NCBI GenBank assembly: GCA_963977845.1 | Contig: CAXBPZ010000008.1 | Span: 1 to 32,038, forward strand | Direction of reading: 5' to 3' | DNA: 32,038 nt | DNA from: Methylopumilus sp003533095 | GTDB lineage: Bacteria > Pseudomonadota > Gammaproteobacteria > Burkholderiales > Methylophilaceae | In this document: piece after piece, positions 1-8,388 of the stretch | How the letters are laid out: every line of letters begins with the position of its first letter | Numbering within the stretch: position 1 is the first letter of the stretch | The notes under the pieces: model-generated | The model's database searches: none | What the model was told of the DNA's origin: nothing | Seen by the model: only the letters and a program-made list of their open reading frames with translations | Position numbers and translations under genes: made by a program

Positions 1-390
1 CATCGATTTGGCAGCTAACGGACCGCCTTCAGTAATTTCCAAAGTCAGTGTACGTGTATTACTTGCAAATACTAAAATACTTAATTTGGCTTTGGTTGAT
101 GAAATAAGTTGCCAATTATGTTTTGGGTATTCAGTGGTAAAGAAAGCGCTAGCTTCTAGTGGCTCCATACTTGAAGATAATTCAATGCGGCCTGCCCAAT
201 TATCACCCTCACCTAAAATTAAAGACTTATCAGGTGAGATTCGCGCATCTTTTGGAAGTGGCATTTGATTAAAGAGTAAAGTTTCTATCTTTTTAATCTC
301 TTCGAAGCGCTTACTTAAGTCACCTAAATTATCGGTAGTAGCGCAACTCGTGAGAAGTATGACAGCGATTAGATAAATAATTTTTTTCAT
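1..390 (-). CDS. Putative lipoprotein, unknown function (3' part outside window)
   Basis: The frame is open from an ATG at 388-390 on the minus strand to the window edge (130 codons, no stop), so the C-terminus is missing. The N-terminus is a typical lipoprotein signal: MKK, a hydrophobic stretch, then the lipobox LLTSC with Cys16 as the predicted lipidated residue. The product should be an envelope lipoprotein. The rest is soluble, mixed alpha/beta in appearance, and contains one short segment rich in Lys/Glu (about residues 27-40). I do not recognise the family. It lies downstream of the CBS-domain gene on the same strand with a 68 bp gap. An open frame on the opposite strand (8-268) is judged a shadow because it lacks any recognisable protein feature. 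Confidence 0.7.
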   Translation of the reverse strand, partial: MKKIIYLIAVILLTSCATTDNLGDLSKRFEEIKKIETLLFNQMPLPKDARISPDKSLILGEGDNWAGRIELSSSMEPLEASAFFTTEYPKHNWQLISSTKAKLSILVFASNTRTLTLEITEGGPLAAKSM

Positions 391-458
391 AAGATTTGAG
401 TGTAAATTAAAATTTATAAAATAGTCATTTTCCAAAACGAACCCAATTTTTAACGAGG

Positions 459-890
459 TTATTGTTTGACGTAACCTTCAAGCTCCTTAATCAAGTTTTT
501 TTGATAAATAATCATTTCTTTGGCTACATCACCTAAAGACAGCATTCCAATCACTTTTTGACCATCCATAATCGGTAAATGACGAATATGATTTTCTGTC
601 ATAATTGTCATCGATTTTTCAAAAGTATCTTTCCCATGTCCCACAAGAACATTTTTTGTCATCACTTCTGCAATAGTTGTCACTTTAGATGATTTACCTT
701 TTAAGACGACTTCACGCGCGTAATCACGCTCTGAAAAAATGCCCACCATTTTGTCTTGGTCCATTACAACTAGAGCACCAATTTTATATTCGGCTAAGAT
801 AATGAGTGCATCAATCACGGGACGATTGGGAGCAATACTAATGACTTCTTTGTGTTGTTTTTCATTGATGAGTTGAGCAGCTGTTTTCAT
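459..890 (-). CDS. CBS domain-pair protein
   Basis: This 143-residue protein consists almost entirely of two CBS domains (about residues 8-68 and 74-132), the usual size of stand-alone bacterial CBS pairs. The segments ALVVMDQDKMVGIFSERDYA and HLPIMDGQKVIGMLSLGDVA are the characteristic strand-turn-helix ends of each CBS repeat. Such pairs bind adenosyl nucleotides (AMP, ATP, SAM or similar) and act as cytoplasmic sensors or regulators; the ligand and partner cannot be read from the sequence. The start is supported by AAGGTG four bases before the ATG on the minus strand. It is transcribed divergently from the EamA transporter gene. Confidence 0.88.
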   Translation of the reverse strand: MKTAAQLINEKQHKEVISIAPNRPVIDALIILAEYKIGALVVMDQDKMVGIFSERDYAREVVLKGKSSKVTTIAEVMTKNVLVGHGKDTFEKSMTIMTENHIRHLPIMDGQKVIGMLSLGDVAKEMIIYQKNLIKELEGYVKQ

Positions 891-929
891 AAGTCACCTT
901 TTTTTGAAAGCATAAAGTCAAAGATACAC

Positions 930-957
930 TTTATAATAATGTCATCATTTTAAACAA
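930..957 (-). promoter_or_regulatory. Possible sigma70-type promoter for the CBS gene
   Basis: On the minus strand, TTGTTT (957-952) and TATAAA (935-930) are separated by 16 bp within the 75 bp divergent gap between the CBS and EamA genes. TATAAT also occurs on the plus strand at 932-937 but lacks a good -35 at the right distance. The call rests on consensus only, in an AT-rich region. Confidence 0.3.
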
Positions 958-965
958 GTGTAAAA

Positions 966-1919
966 ATGCTTTCTAGAAAAAACCAAACCCTTATGGCTTT
1001 TTTAGCCCTTCTGCTTTTGTGTCTTATTTGGGGTTATAACTGGGTGGTGATGAAAAATGCACTTCATTTTTCAAGCCCCTTTGATTTTGCAGCATTAAGA
1101 ACCGTTTTAGGTGCACTTTGTTTATTTATTATGATGGCAATCTTAAAAAAACCTTTCAGCATTAAAGAAATTCCAAGTCTTATTGTTTTGGGACTTCTTC
1201 AAACGGCTGGTTTCACAGGGTTACTTGTATGGGCTTTAGTTGAGGGGGGTGCGGGCAAAACAGCTGTTCTTACATACACCATGCCTTTTTGGACGATGCT
1301 TTTTGCGTGGCCACTTTTAGGTGAAAAATTAAGCGGATGGCAATGGCCAGCAGCTTTTTTTTCATTGATGGGAATTTTATTTATTTTAGATCCCCTTCAT
1401 TTAGGTTTGGATTTATTCAGTATGATATTGGCGATTGTGTCCGGTATTTCATGGGCGCTGGCTGTGATCTTGGCTAAGAAACTTCAGGCGAGGTCTCCGA
1501 ATCTTGATCTTATTTCTCTCACGGCATGGCAAATGCTTTTTGGTTCAATGCCAATTGTCGTCGTCGCTTTAATGACGCACACGACCTCTATTGAATGGAG
1601 TGGTTATTTTATTGGGGCATTAATTTATAACTCAGTTTTTGGGAATGCGATTGCGTGGTTATTATGGCTTTATGCATTAAGACGTTTGTCAGCAGGCATT
1701 GCGACGATGACGACCACCATATGCCCTGTGCTAGCAGTGATTGCATCATCCATTGAACTCAATGAAGTGATAAAACCCTTTGAATTATTGGGTATGTTTT
1801 TGATCGGAACTTCTCTTCTTATGATCTCTTATGATCGAATTAAAAAGCACGAAGAAGAGCTTGTGCAGCCGTGGCTTAAAAAAGAACCCGTGATAAAATC
1901 AAGGTCTAGAAAGGGTTAA
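966..1919 (+). CDS. EamA/DMT-superfamily transporter (10 TM)
   Basis: A 317-residue, strongly hydrophobic protein with the layout of the drug/metabolite transporter superfamily: two tandem EamA domains (about residues 14-145 and 155-290), each with five predicted membrane helices, and a charged cytoplasmic C-terminal tail ending in basic residues. Family members export amino acids, metabolites or drugs across the inner membrane; the substrate cannot be assigned. The motif LLCLIWGYNWVVMK near the N-terminus is typical of helix 1 in RhaT/EamA proteins. Its stop is only two bases before the yebC start, suggesting co-transcription with the downstream genes. No unusual features were seen. Confidence 0.9.
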   Translation: MLSRKNQTLMAFLALLLLCLIWGYNWVVMKNALHFSSPFDFAALRTVLGALCLFIMMAILKKPFSIKEIPSLIVLGLLQTAGFTGLLVWALVEGGAGKTAVLTYTMPFWTMLFAWPLLGEKLSGWQWPAAFFSLMGILFILDPLHLGLDLFSMILAIVSGISWALAVILAKKLQARSPNLDLISLTAWQMLFGSMPIVVVALMTHTTSIEWSGYFIGALIYNSVFGNAIAWLLWLYALRRLSAGIATMTTTICPVLAVIASSIELNEVIKPFELLGMFLIGTSLLMISYDRIKKHEEELVQPWLKKEPVIKSRSRKG

Positions 1920-1921
1920 GC

Positions 1922-2647
1922 ATGGCAGGACATTCCAAATGGGCAAATATTCAACATCGCAAAGGTCGCCAAGATGCTAAGCGCGGAAAAGTATTCACAA
2001 AAATTATTAAAGAAATTACGGTGGCAGCAAGATTAGGTGGCGGAGAAGTTAACTTTAATCCAAGATTAAGAGCTGCTGTAGCACTCGCTAAAGAAGAAAA
2101 CATGCCGCAAGACAATATTACGCGTGCGATTAAAAAAGGCACGGGTGAATTAGAAGGTGTGAGTTACGAAGAAGTGAGATACGAAGGTTATGGTATTGGT
2201 GGGGCTGCCATTATCATTGATTGCTTAACAGATAACAAACAAAGGGCCGTAGCTGATGTGAGACATGCCCTTACCAAACACGGTGGCAATTTAGGTACAG
2301 ATGGTTCTGTCGCTTTTTTATTCAAACACTGTGGCCGTATTTTTTTTGCACCCGGTACCGATGAAAATAAAGTCATGGAAATAGCATTGGAGGCAGGCGC
2401 TGAAGATATTATGAATGATGAAGACGGCAGTATTGAAGTCATTACCCCTCCCCATGAATTTATTCAAGTTAAAGAAGCACTTTTAAATGCAGGTTTAAAA
2501 ATAGAGTTAGCTGAAGTCGCCATGCGTCCGACACTTGAGAATGCCTTAAGTGGAGACGACGGCATTAAAATGCAAAAAATTTTAGATGCACTGGATGATT
2601 TAGATGATGTGCAAGAAGTTTATACCACTGCTGTGATTGAAGATTAA
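1922..2647 (+). CDS. yebC: YebC/PmpR family protein
   Basis: At 241 residues it matches the usual YebC length. The N-terminus MAGHSKWANIQHRKGRQDA is the hallmark of the family, and the ending DDVQEVYTTAVI is also diagnostic. The family (TACO1/YebC) was long described as a transcriptional regulator; more recent work connects members with translation of difficult sequences on the ribosome. The acidic stretch DALDDLDDVQ near the C-terminus is normal. In many proteobacteria yebC sits directly upstream of ruvC, as here (8 bp gap), so it is likely the first conserved gene of a yebC-ruvCAB transcription unit. Overlapping minus-strand frames inside it are shadows. Confidence 0.96.
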   Translation: MAGHSKWANIQHRKGRQDAKRGKVFTKIIKEITVAARLGGGEVNFNPRLRAAVALAKEENMPQDNITRAIKKGTGELEGVSYEEVRYEGYGIGGAAIIIDCLTDNKQRAVADVRHALTKHGGNLGTDGSVAFLFKHCGRIFFAPGTDENKVMEIALEAGAEDIMNDEDGSIEVITPPHEFIQVKEALLNAGLKIELAEVAMRPTLENALSGDDGIKMQKILDALDDLDDVQEVYTTAVIED

Positions 2648-2655
2648 ATTTATCA

Positions 2656-3204
2656 TTGAGCGACTCCATAATTATTCTTGGTATTGACCCTGGTTTAAGA
2701 ATGACAGGATTTGGTGTCGTTGAAAAAAATGGTGACAAGATTCGTTATCTTGGAAGTGGTGTTATTAAAACGGTCACGGCCAAAGAAGAATCGCGTGATA
2801 GTTTGTCTGAGCGTATTCAAATTATTTTAGAAGGGCTCTTTGAAGTGATCGATTATTACAAACCAAAACAGGTGGCTATTGAAAAAGTGTTTGTGAATGT
2901 GAATCCACAATCAACCCTTTTACTAGGTCAAGCGCGTGGTGCCGCTATCAGTGCCGCCGTCATCAAAAAATTACCTGTCTATGAATATACAGCTTTACAA
3001 GTTAAAAAATCAGTCGTAGGTTCAGGGCATGCTAAAAAAGAACAGGTGCAAGAAATGGTAAAACGTTTTTTAAAGTTACCCGAAGTTCCTCAGGCCGATT
3101 CTGCTGACGCGTTGGCATGTGCCATGTGCCATGCACATGCTTACCATCAACTTCAAAATATGGATGCTTTAAGTTATCGTATGAAAAAAGGTAGGCTCGT
3201 ATGA
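2656..3204 (+). CDS. ruvC: Crossover junction endodeoxyribonuclease RuvC
   Basis: RuvC cuts four-way Holliday junctions symmetrically with RuvAB during recombinational repair. The 182-residue product has the acidic catalytic tetrad expected for the RNase-H-like fold: Asp11 (in ILGIDPGLRMTGFG), Glu76 (in VAIEKVF), Asp148 and Asp151 (in QADSADALA). The start is a TTG at 2656; no better ATG lies upstream of the IDPG motif, which must be close to the N-terminus. The stop overlaps the ruvA start by 4 bp (ATGA), a translational-coupling arrangement. The N-terminal extension before IDPG is a few residues longer than in E. coli. Confidence 0.96.
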   Translation: MSDSIIILGIDPGLRMTGFGVVEKNGDKIRYLGSGVIKTVTAKEESRDSLSERIQIILEGLFEVIDYYKPKQVAIEKVFVNVNPQSTLLLGQARGAAISAAVIKKLPVYEYTALQVKKSVVGSGHAKKEQVQEMVKRFLKLPEVPQADSADALACAMCHAHAYHQLQNMDALSYRMKKGRLV

Positions 3205-3782
3205 TAGGAAGAATTTCCGGCATACTTTTAGATAAAACACCACCCTTGGTTTTGATTGATTGCAATGGTGTCGGGTATGAATGCGAAGTGCCTATGAGTA
3301 CTTTTTATTTGCTTCCACAGGTAGGAGAAAAGGTGACGCTCCTCACGCACTTTGTTGTCCGGGAAGATGCGCAATTGTTATTTGGTTTTGGCACCACTCA
3401 AGAACGTTTAATGTTTAGACAACTTTTGAAAGTGAATGGTATCGGAGCTAAATCCGCATTGGCAATTTTAAGTGGCTTATCCATTGATGAACTCATTCAA
3501 GCTGTATCACTTCAAGAAGCTAGCCTTTTAACACGCGTACCCGGCATAGGTAAAAAAACAGCTGAACGATTATTGTTAGAACTTAAAGATAAATTTTCAC
3601 TTGACTCAAGTTTGGGTATTAAAGGTTCAGGTGTCACAACGATTAGTCAAGATGTCCTCAATGCACTCATTGCATTAGGCTACAATGAACGTGAATCTCT
3701 TAATGCAGTAAAAAGTTTAGATACAAATCTTTCTGTGAATGATGGTATTAAACAAGCTTTAAAATATTTATCTAAAGGTTAA
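3201..3782 (+). CDS. ruvA: Holliday junction branch-migration protein RuvA
   Basis: RuvA forms the tetrameric platform that holds the Holliday junction while RuvB motors pump DNA. In 193 residues one sees the N-terminal OB-fold (MIGRISGILLDKTP onward, residues 1-62), two helix-hairpin-helix motifs (VNGIGAKSALAIL and VPGIGKKTAERLL, about residues 72-130), and the small C-terminal RuvB-binding domain (about 145-193, including ALIALGYNERE). A short, variable linker joins the last two. It overlaps ruvC by 4 bp and is followed by ruvB after 9 bp, so the three are almost certainly one operon. Confidence 0.97.
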   Translation: MIGRISGILLDKTPPLVLIDCNGVGYECEVPMSTFYLLPQVGEKVTLLTHFVVREDAQLLFGFGTTQERLMFRQLLKVNGIGAKSALAILSGLSIDELIQAVSLQEASLLTRVPGIGKKTAERLLLELKDKFSLDSSLGIKGSGVTTISQDVLNALIALGYNERESLNAVKSLDTNLSVNDGIKQALKYLSKG

Positions 3783-3791
3783 TCAAGACTC

Positions 3792-4829
3792 ATGATTGAA
3801 TCTGATCGTTTTGTAGCAAGCACGCTGAACGAACCTATCGAGGAATCTATAGAGCGTGCATTACGCCCTAAAGAGCTCCAGGAATATGTGGGTCAAGAAA
3901 AAGTTCGAAGTCAATTAGAAATATTTATTAAAGCTGCTAAAAATAGAAATGAAGCGTTGGATCATGTATTACTTTTTGGGCCACCCGGTTTAGGCAAAAC
4001 AACTTTAGCGCACATCATTGCAAAAGAAATGGGTGTGAATCTTCGTCAGACATCAGGCCCTGTTTTAGAAAAAGCAGGTGACCTTGCAGCACTTCTCACC
4101 AATTTAGAGCCTAATGATGTTTTATTTATTGATGAGATTCATCGCTTATCTCCTGTAATTGAAGAGATCTTATATCCCGCAATGGAGGATTACAGGCTTG
4201 ATATTATGATTGGAGAGGGTCCTTCAGCCAGATCAGTAAGACTTGATTTGCCACCCTTTACATTAGTTGGAGCTACAACCCGTGCAGGCATGCTCACCAA
4301 TCCTCTTCGTGATCGTTTTGGTATTGTTTCTCGATTAGAGTTTTATAGTGAAAAAGAGTTAGCAAAAATTGTTGACCGTTCGTCTACTCTTTTAGAAGCT
4401 GATATCGATGCATCGGGATCTTTAGAAATTGCAAAACGTTCTCGTGGCACCCCTCGTATCGCAAATCGTTTATTAAGACGTGTACGAGATTTTGCACAAG
4501 TTAAATCAAACGGAAAAATTACAGCGTCCATCGCAGATGATGCGCTTAAGATGTTGGATGTGGATTTATTGGGCTTAGACGTCATGGATCGTAAATTACT
4601 TCAAGCCATTTTAGAAAAATTTAATGGTGGGCCAGTAGGGTTAGACAATCTAGCGGCAGCGATTGGTGAAGAGCGCGAGACAATTGAAGATGTTTTAGAG
4701 CCCTATCTTATTCAACAAGGTTATCTCATGCGCACCCCTAGGGGACGTGTTGTCACACAAGCGACTTATCTTCACTTTGGTATGAAGCCCCCCATACAAC
4801 CCGCTACCGACAATTTATGGCAGGAATAA
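3792..4829 (+). CDS. ruvB: Holliday junction branch-migration ATPase RuvB
   Basis: RuvB is the AAA+ hexameric motor of the RuvAB complex. The 345-residue protein has the Walker A motif GPPGLGKT at residues 63-70, the Walker B motif LFIDEIH near 111-117, the sensor region GATTRAGMLTNPLRDRFGI (about 160-178), and a C-terminal winged-helix domain for DNA contact (about 265-335, ending PRGRVVT). The early motif RALRPKELQEYVGQ is highly conserved in RuvB. The last 13 bp overlap the start of ybgC in another frame, linking the DNA-repair block to the Tol-Pal block. Confidence 0.98.
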   Translation: MIESDRFVASTLNEPIEESIERALRPKELQEYVGQEKVRSQLEIFIKAAKNRNEALDHVLLFGPPGLGKTTLAHIIAKEMGVNLRQTSGPVLEKAGDLAALLTNLEPNDVLFIDEIHRLSPVIEEILYPAMEDYRLDIMIGEGPSARSVRLDLPPFTLVGATTRAGMLTNPLRDRFGIVSRLEFYSEKELAKIVDRSSTLLEADIDASGSLEIAKRSRGTPRIANRLLRRVRDFAQVKSNGKITASIADDALKMLDVDLLGLDVMDRKLLQAILEKFNGGPVGLDNLAAAIGEERETIEDVLEPYLIQQGYLMRTPRGRVVTQATYLHFGMKPPIQPATDNLWQE

Positions 4830-5233
4830 AAACTTTTTCTTTTCCCGTTCGTATTTATTTTGAAGATACCGATAGCGGTGGTGTCGTTTATCACTCCAAT
4901 TATTTAAAATTTATGGAGCGTGCCAGAACGGAATGGTTAAGAAGTATTGGTATTGATCAACGTCATTTAAAACATCAGGATCATATTATGTTTGTCGTTC
5001 ATCGCATCGATATTCAATATAAATTACCCGCACGGTTTAATGATGACTTAATCGTTAAAAGTGAACTCATTGAGATAGGCTCTAGCAAAATTGAATTTAG
5101 ACAAATGATTTATAGAAATGATGAAATGTTAATTGATGCAAGTGTCGATATCGCTTGTATTGATAGTGAAAAATTTAAACCTGTCAGAATCCCATCCACC
5201 GTTAAACAAACCATGGAGTCTTTATGCATGTAG
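4817..5233 (+). CDS. ybgC: Tol-Pal-associated acyl-CoA thioesterase YbgC
   Basis: A 138-residue hotdog-fold thioesterase, the standard first gene of tol-pal clusters. The signature VRIYFEDTDSGGVVYHSNYL carries the active-site Asp19 and His26 of the 4-hydroxybenzoyl-CoA-thioesterase family, followed by MERARTEWL. E. coli YbgC hydrolyses acyl-CoA thioesters and has been connected to phospholipid metabolism at the division site; the exact substrate here is unknown. The start at 4817 lies inside the ruvB end (13 bp overlap), and its stop overlaps the tolQ start by 10 bp, so translation of the whole chain is probably coupled. Confidence 0.95.
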   Translation: MAGIKTFSFPVRIYFEDTDSGGVVYHSNYLKFMERARTEWLRSIGIDQRHLKHQDHIMFVVHRIDIQYKLPARFNDDLIVKSELIEIGSSKIEFRQMIYRNDEMLIDASVDIACIDSEKFKPVRIPSTVKQTMESLCM

Positions 5234-5895
5234 TCAATGATTTATCTTTTTTAAGTTTAATTACAGGAGCTACGATTCCAGTACAAATCGTGATGTTAAT
5301 TTTATTATTAGCTTCTGGATTTTCTTGGTGGTATATCTTTATCAAAGTCTCGGTATTAAAAAGTGCAGAGCTCGCAGTTGATGAATTTGAAAATACATTC
5401 TGGACGAGTGGCGATCTTAATAAGCTTCATGACAGTATTCATAGCGGGCGAATAAAAAATCAAGGTTTAGCGACAATTTTTGAAGCAGGGTATAAAGAAT
5501 TTAATCGCCACAAAACATCGCGTTCAGATATGAGTGATGTGATTGAGGGTGTCAGACGTGCGATGCGAGCGACATACAATCGTGAACTTGATTTCTTAGA
5601 TGCACATTTACCTTTTTTAGCATCGGTCGGATCCGTAAGTCCTTATATTGGTTTATTTGGAACAGTCTGGGGGATTATGAATGCCTTTAGGGGTTTAGCA
5701 AATGTGGCACAAGCGACGCTCACACAAGTAGCTCCTGGTATTGCAGAAGCTTTAATTGCAACTGCGATTGGTTTATTTGCAGCCATTCCTGCGGTGATTG
5801 CCTATAACCGTTTTGCAACATCAGTGGATCGTTTATCTGTGAGGTATGAGAGCTTTATGGAAGAGTTCGTGAATATCTTGCAAAGAAAAGGATAA
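5224..5895 (+). CDS. tolQ: Tol-Pal system inner-membrane protein TolQ
   Basis: TolQ, with TolR, forms the proton-driven motor that energises TolA and draws in the outer membrane during division. The 223-residue protein shows the MotA/TolQ/ExbB layout: a first membrane helix at about residues 18-40, a long cytoplasmic loop, then two helices at about 130-154 and 172-194. The segment SPYIGLFGTVWGIMNAF in the second helix is the family signature. The start at 5224 overlaps ybgC by 10 bp; tolR follows directly on the opposite side with no gap. Confidence 0.97.
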   Translation: MHVVNDLSFLSLITGATIPVQIVMLILLLASGFSWWYIFIKVSVLKSAELAVDEFENTFWTSGDLNKLHDSIHSGRIKNQGLATIFEAGYKEFNRHKTSRSDMSDVIEGVRRAMRATYNRELDFLDAHLPFLASVGSVSPYIGLFGTVWGIMNAFRGLANVAQATLTQVAPGIAEALIATAIGLFAAIPAVIAYNRFATSVDRLSVRYESFMEEFVNILQRKG

Positions 5896-6285
5896 GTGAT
5901 GCGTAAACGTCGCTTGATGAATCAAATTAATGTCGTGCCTTATATTGATGTGACCTTGGTATTACTTGTTATTTTTATGGTGACAGCACCTATGACAAAT
6001 CCAGGTGTGGTGGAACTACCTGAAGTAGGGGAAACATTAAAACAAACAGGAGCACCCATTGTCATTACGGTAAAACTTAATAACACAATTGAAATTGAAG
6101 GGGAAGGTTATACACGTGATCGACTCTTAAGCCATGTGCAGTCATTAATTAAAACAACGCCTGATCGAGCCATCGTCATCGCGGCTGATAAGAATGTGAA
6201 ATACGATGATGTGATAAGCCTGATGGATCTTCTAAAACAAAATAATGTTTCAAAAGTGGGACTCCTTCTTAAGCCACAAAAATAA
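5896..6285 (+). CDS. tolR: Tol-Pal system protein TolR
   Basis: A 129-residue ExbD/TolR protein with a short cytoplasmic N-terminus, one membrane helix (about residues 14-31) and a periplasmic domain. The helix motif PYIDVTLVLLVIFMVT holds Asp18, equivalent to the proton-pathway Asp23 of E. coli TolR. The C-terminal periplasmic part includes IVIAADKNVKYDDVISLMD, the usual TolR/ExbD dimerisation fold. Translation could start at the GTG at 5896, immediately after the tolQ stop, or at the ATG three bases later. It sits between tolQ and tolA as in other proteobacteria. Confidence 0.96.
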   Translation: MMRKRRLMNQINVVPYIDVTLVLLVIFMVTAPMTNPGVVELPEVGETLKQTGAPIVITVKLNNTIEIEGEGYTRDRLLSHVQSLIKTTPDRAIVIAADKNVKYDDVISLMDLLKQNNVSKVGLLLKPQK

Positions 6286-6293
6286 ATTAAGAC

Positions 6294-7070
6294 GTGATTA
6301 GACCTCAAGAAAAAATCATTGCAAGAAGGTCTGCAATTTATGCAGTGAGTGTGCATATTGTTTTAATCATTATCATGATTGTGAGTTTTGAATGGAGAGT
6401 TAAGTTACCTCAAGTTGCTGAAGTAGAGTTATGGGATTCCATTCCACAAACCAGTGCCAAAGTCGTTGAAACACCCCCAGTAGAAAAAAAGGTTGAACCA
6501 GAACCGCCTAAACCTTCTAAAGTTGAAGAAATTATAAAATCACTGACAAGTGACAAAGTTGATATCAGCATGAAACAAAAAAAAGAAGAAGAGCGTAAAA
6601 AATTAGAGGATCAAAAAAAGAAGGATGATTTAAAAAAAATTCAGGAAGAGCTTTTAAAGCAAGATCAGTTAGCAAAATTACAGCAAGAATTATTACAAGA
6701 TAAAGCAAAGCCAACTCCTAAAAAAGACACGAAAGCCCAAGATGTAAACACGCATCCGACCGAGGGGGGTGCTAAGTTAGGTGAGATTGACAAATATAAA
6801 GTGCTTATTCAAAGAAAAATTCAACAGAATGTGAATAAACAGTTGTGCGGGACGGCACCTATTGAGCTTCAATTTGAAATTGGTTTGATGCCTACTGGAG
6901 AATTGATTGGCAATCCTAAAATGTTAAAATCAAGTGGTATAGCCGTATGTGATGAGTCTGTGGAGCGGGCTATTTTCCAATCGCAACCGCTACCAGTGCC
7001 CACAGATACCGACTTATTTGCAAAATTTAAAAATTTAAAACTTAATTTCCATCCTAATGAAAAAATATAA
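6294..7070 (+). CDS. tolA: Tol-Pal system protein TolA
   Basis: TolA spans the periplasm, linking the TolQR motor to TolB and Pal. The 258-residue protein has a basic N-terminus, one membrane helix (about 14-32), a proline-rich stretch (VEPEPPKPSKVEE), a Lys/Glu/Gln-rich helical rod (about 85-145) and a C-terminal TonB-like domain (about 165-255) with two cysteines (in QLCGTAP and AVCDES) that could form the disulfide known from TolA domain III. The rod is short compared with the 421-residue E. coli protein. The start is GTG at 6294. Its end overlaps the longest tolB frame by 14 bp. Confidence 0.94.
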   Translation: MIRPQEKIIARRSAIYAVSVHIVLIIIMIVSFEWRVKLPQVAEVELWDSIPQTSAKVVETPPVEKKVEPEPPKPSKVEEIIKSLTSDKVDISMKQKKEEERKKLEDQKKKDDLKKIQEELLKQDQLAKLQQELLQDKAKPTPKKDTKAQDVNTHPTEGGAKLGEIDKYKVLIQRKIQQNVNKQLCGTAPIELQFEIGLMPTGELIGNPKMLKSSGIAVCDESVERAIFQSQPLPVPTDTDLFAKFKNLKLNFHPNEKI

Positions 7071-8361
7071 TTTACACATGTCAGATATATTCAAAAAATT
7101 CATTTCTTTAATTTTATTTTCTTTTATATCTTTCAATGTTTTTGCAATCGAGACGATTGAGATTTCTGGGGGTGGCACTAAACAAATTAATATTGCCGTG
7201 ATGCCGTATAAAGAAACTGCGGCAGATAAAACAAATAGCCTTATGCACCAAATCATTGCAGCCGATCTCTATCGTTCAGGTTTTTTTAGGCCTTTAGATG
7301 TAGACGGCTTAATCAATAAGCCATCAATATTGAGTGAAATTAATTATCCTGAAATGACAGCAATTGAAGCGCAAGTCATGACTTTAGGTCAGATAGAAGT
7401 GAGTAACAATCGTATGAAGGTGAATTGGTTTTTAGTGGATATCAATAAAAAAACTATTCTAACGACAATGGAATTTTCGGGTCCCGTCGCCCAATATCGT
7501 GCAATCGCTCATAAAATTTCTGACACCATCTATGAAAAAATCACTGGTATTCCAGGGGTCTTCAGCACCAAGATTTCCTATATCTCAAAAAATAAAGGTC
7601 GTTACTCGCTTAATGTAGCAGACGCTGATGGCTTTAATGCCCAGTCGGTCGTGGGTTCACCTCAACCCTTAATTTCAGCGAGATGGTCGCCTGACGGCAC
7701 GAAGTTTGCCTATGTTTCTTTTGAAAAGAAAAAACCTATTATTTATATTCAATCACTTATTACAGGACAAAGAACAGTCTTAGCTAATTTTAAGGGTAAC
7801 AATAGCTCACCCGCATGGTCTCCTGATGGCAAGCGACTTGCAATTGTCCTTACTTATAACGCAAATTCACAAATTTATCTTATTGATCCTGATGGGTCTA
7901 ATTTAAAACCGCTTATCCAGAGTGCGCATATTGATACTGAGCCTGTCTGGTCCCCTGATGGAAAATTCATTTATTTCACATCCGACCGGGGTGGCCGCCC
8001 ACAAATTTATAAGGTGCCATCAAGTGGAGGTGAGCCTCAGCGTATCTCATTTGAAGGAAATCAAAACTTAAATCCAAATATTTCACCGGATGGCAAAATG
8101 TTAACTTATGTCATGCAAGATGAAGGTCGATTTAGAGTCGTGCTTCACGATCTACAATCAGGACAAATTACGAAAATTACGGATGGCCCTTTCGACGAAG
8201 CACCAAAGTTTGCACCCAATGGCCATGTGGTACTATATGCACATAAGATCAACGGATCAGGCGAACTTTCTACCGTATCAATTGATGGAGTGGTTCGCCA
8301 ATCATTTAATATTCATGCCGATGATATTAGAGAACCCGCTTGGGGACCTTTTGTAAAATAA
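7057..8361 (+). CDS. tolB: Tol-Pal system periplasmic protein TolB
   Basis: TolB is a periplasmic beta-propeller that binds Pal and the TolA C-terminus. The product (434 residues from the first ATG) begins with a signal peptide ending near FNVFA, then an N-terminal domain (about 30-165) and a propeller built from repeats with the SPDG hallmark: SPDGTKFAYVS, SPDGKRLAIV, SPDGKFIYFTS, SPDGKMLTYV and the divergent APNGHVVLYAH. Two starts are possible: ATG at 7057 inside tolA, or ATG at 7078 (MSDIFKKF), which gives a more usual signal peptide. Neither has a clear Shine-Dalgarno sequence, so translational coupling to tolA is likely. Confidence 0.96.
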   Translation: MKKYNLHMSDIFKKFISLILFSFISFNVFAIETIEISGGGTKQINIAVMPYKETAADKTNSLMHQIIAADLYRSGFFRPLDVDGLINKPSILSEINYPEMTAIEAQVMTLGQIEVSNNRMKVNWFLVDINKKTILTTMEFSGPVAQYRAIAHKISDTIYEKITGIPGVFSTKISYISKNKGRYSLNVADADGFNAQSVVGSPQPLISARWSPDGTKFAYVSFEKKKPIIYIQSLITGQRTVLANFKGNNSSPAWSPDGKRLAIVLTYNANSQIYLIDPDGSNLKPLIQSAHIDTEPVWSPDGKFIYFTSDRGGRPQIYKVPSSGGEPQRISFEGNQNLNPNISPDGKMLTYVMQDEGRFRVVLHDLQSGQITKITDGPFDEAPKFAPNGHVVLYAHKINGSGELSTVSIDGVVRQSFNIHADDIREPAWGPFVK

Positions 8362-8388
8362 AAAAATTAACTTATGGAGATTTGGAAA

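Noticed and set aside
8..268. Plus-strand 86-codon frame at the left edge
   Set aside because: It is antisense to the lipoprotein frame, which has a clear lipobox and start; the plus frame shows no protein-like features.
2188..2442. Minus-strand frame inside yebC
   Set aside because: Shadow of a fully conserved gene; no independent start signal or family features.
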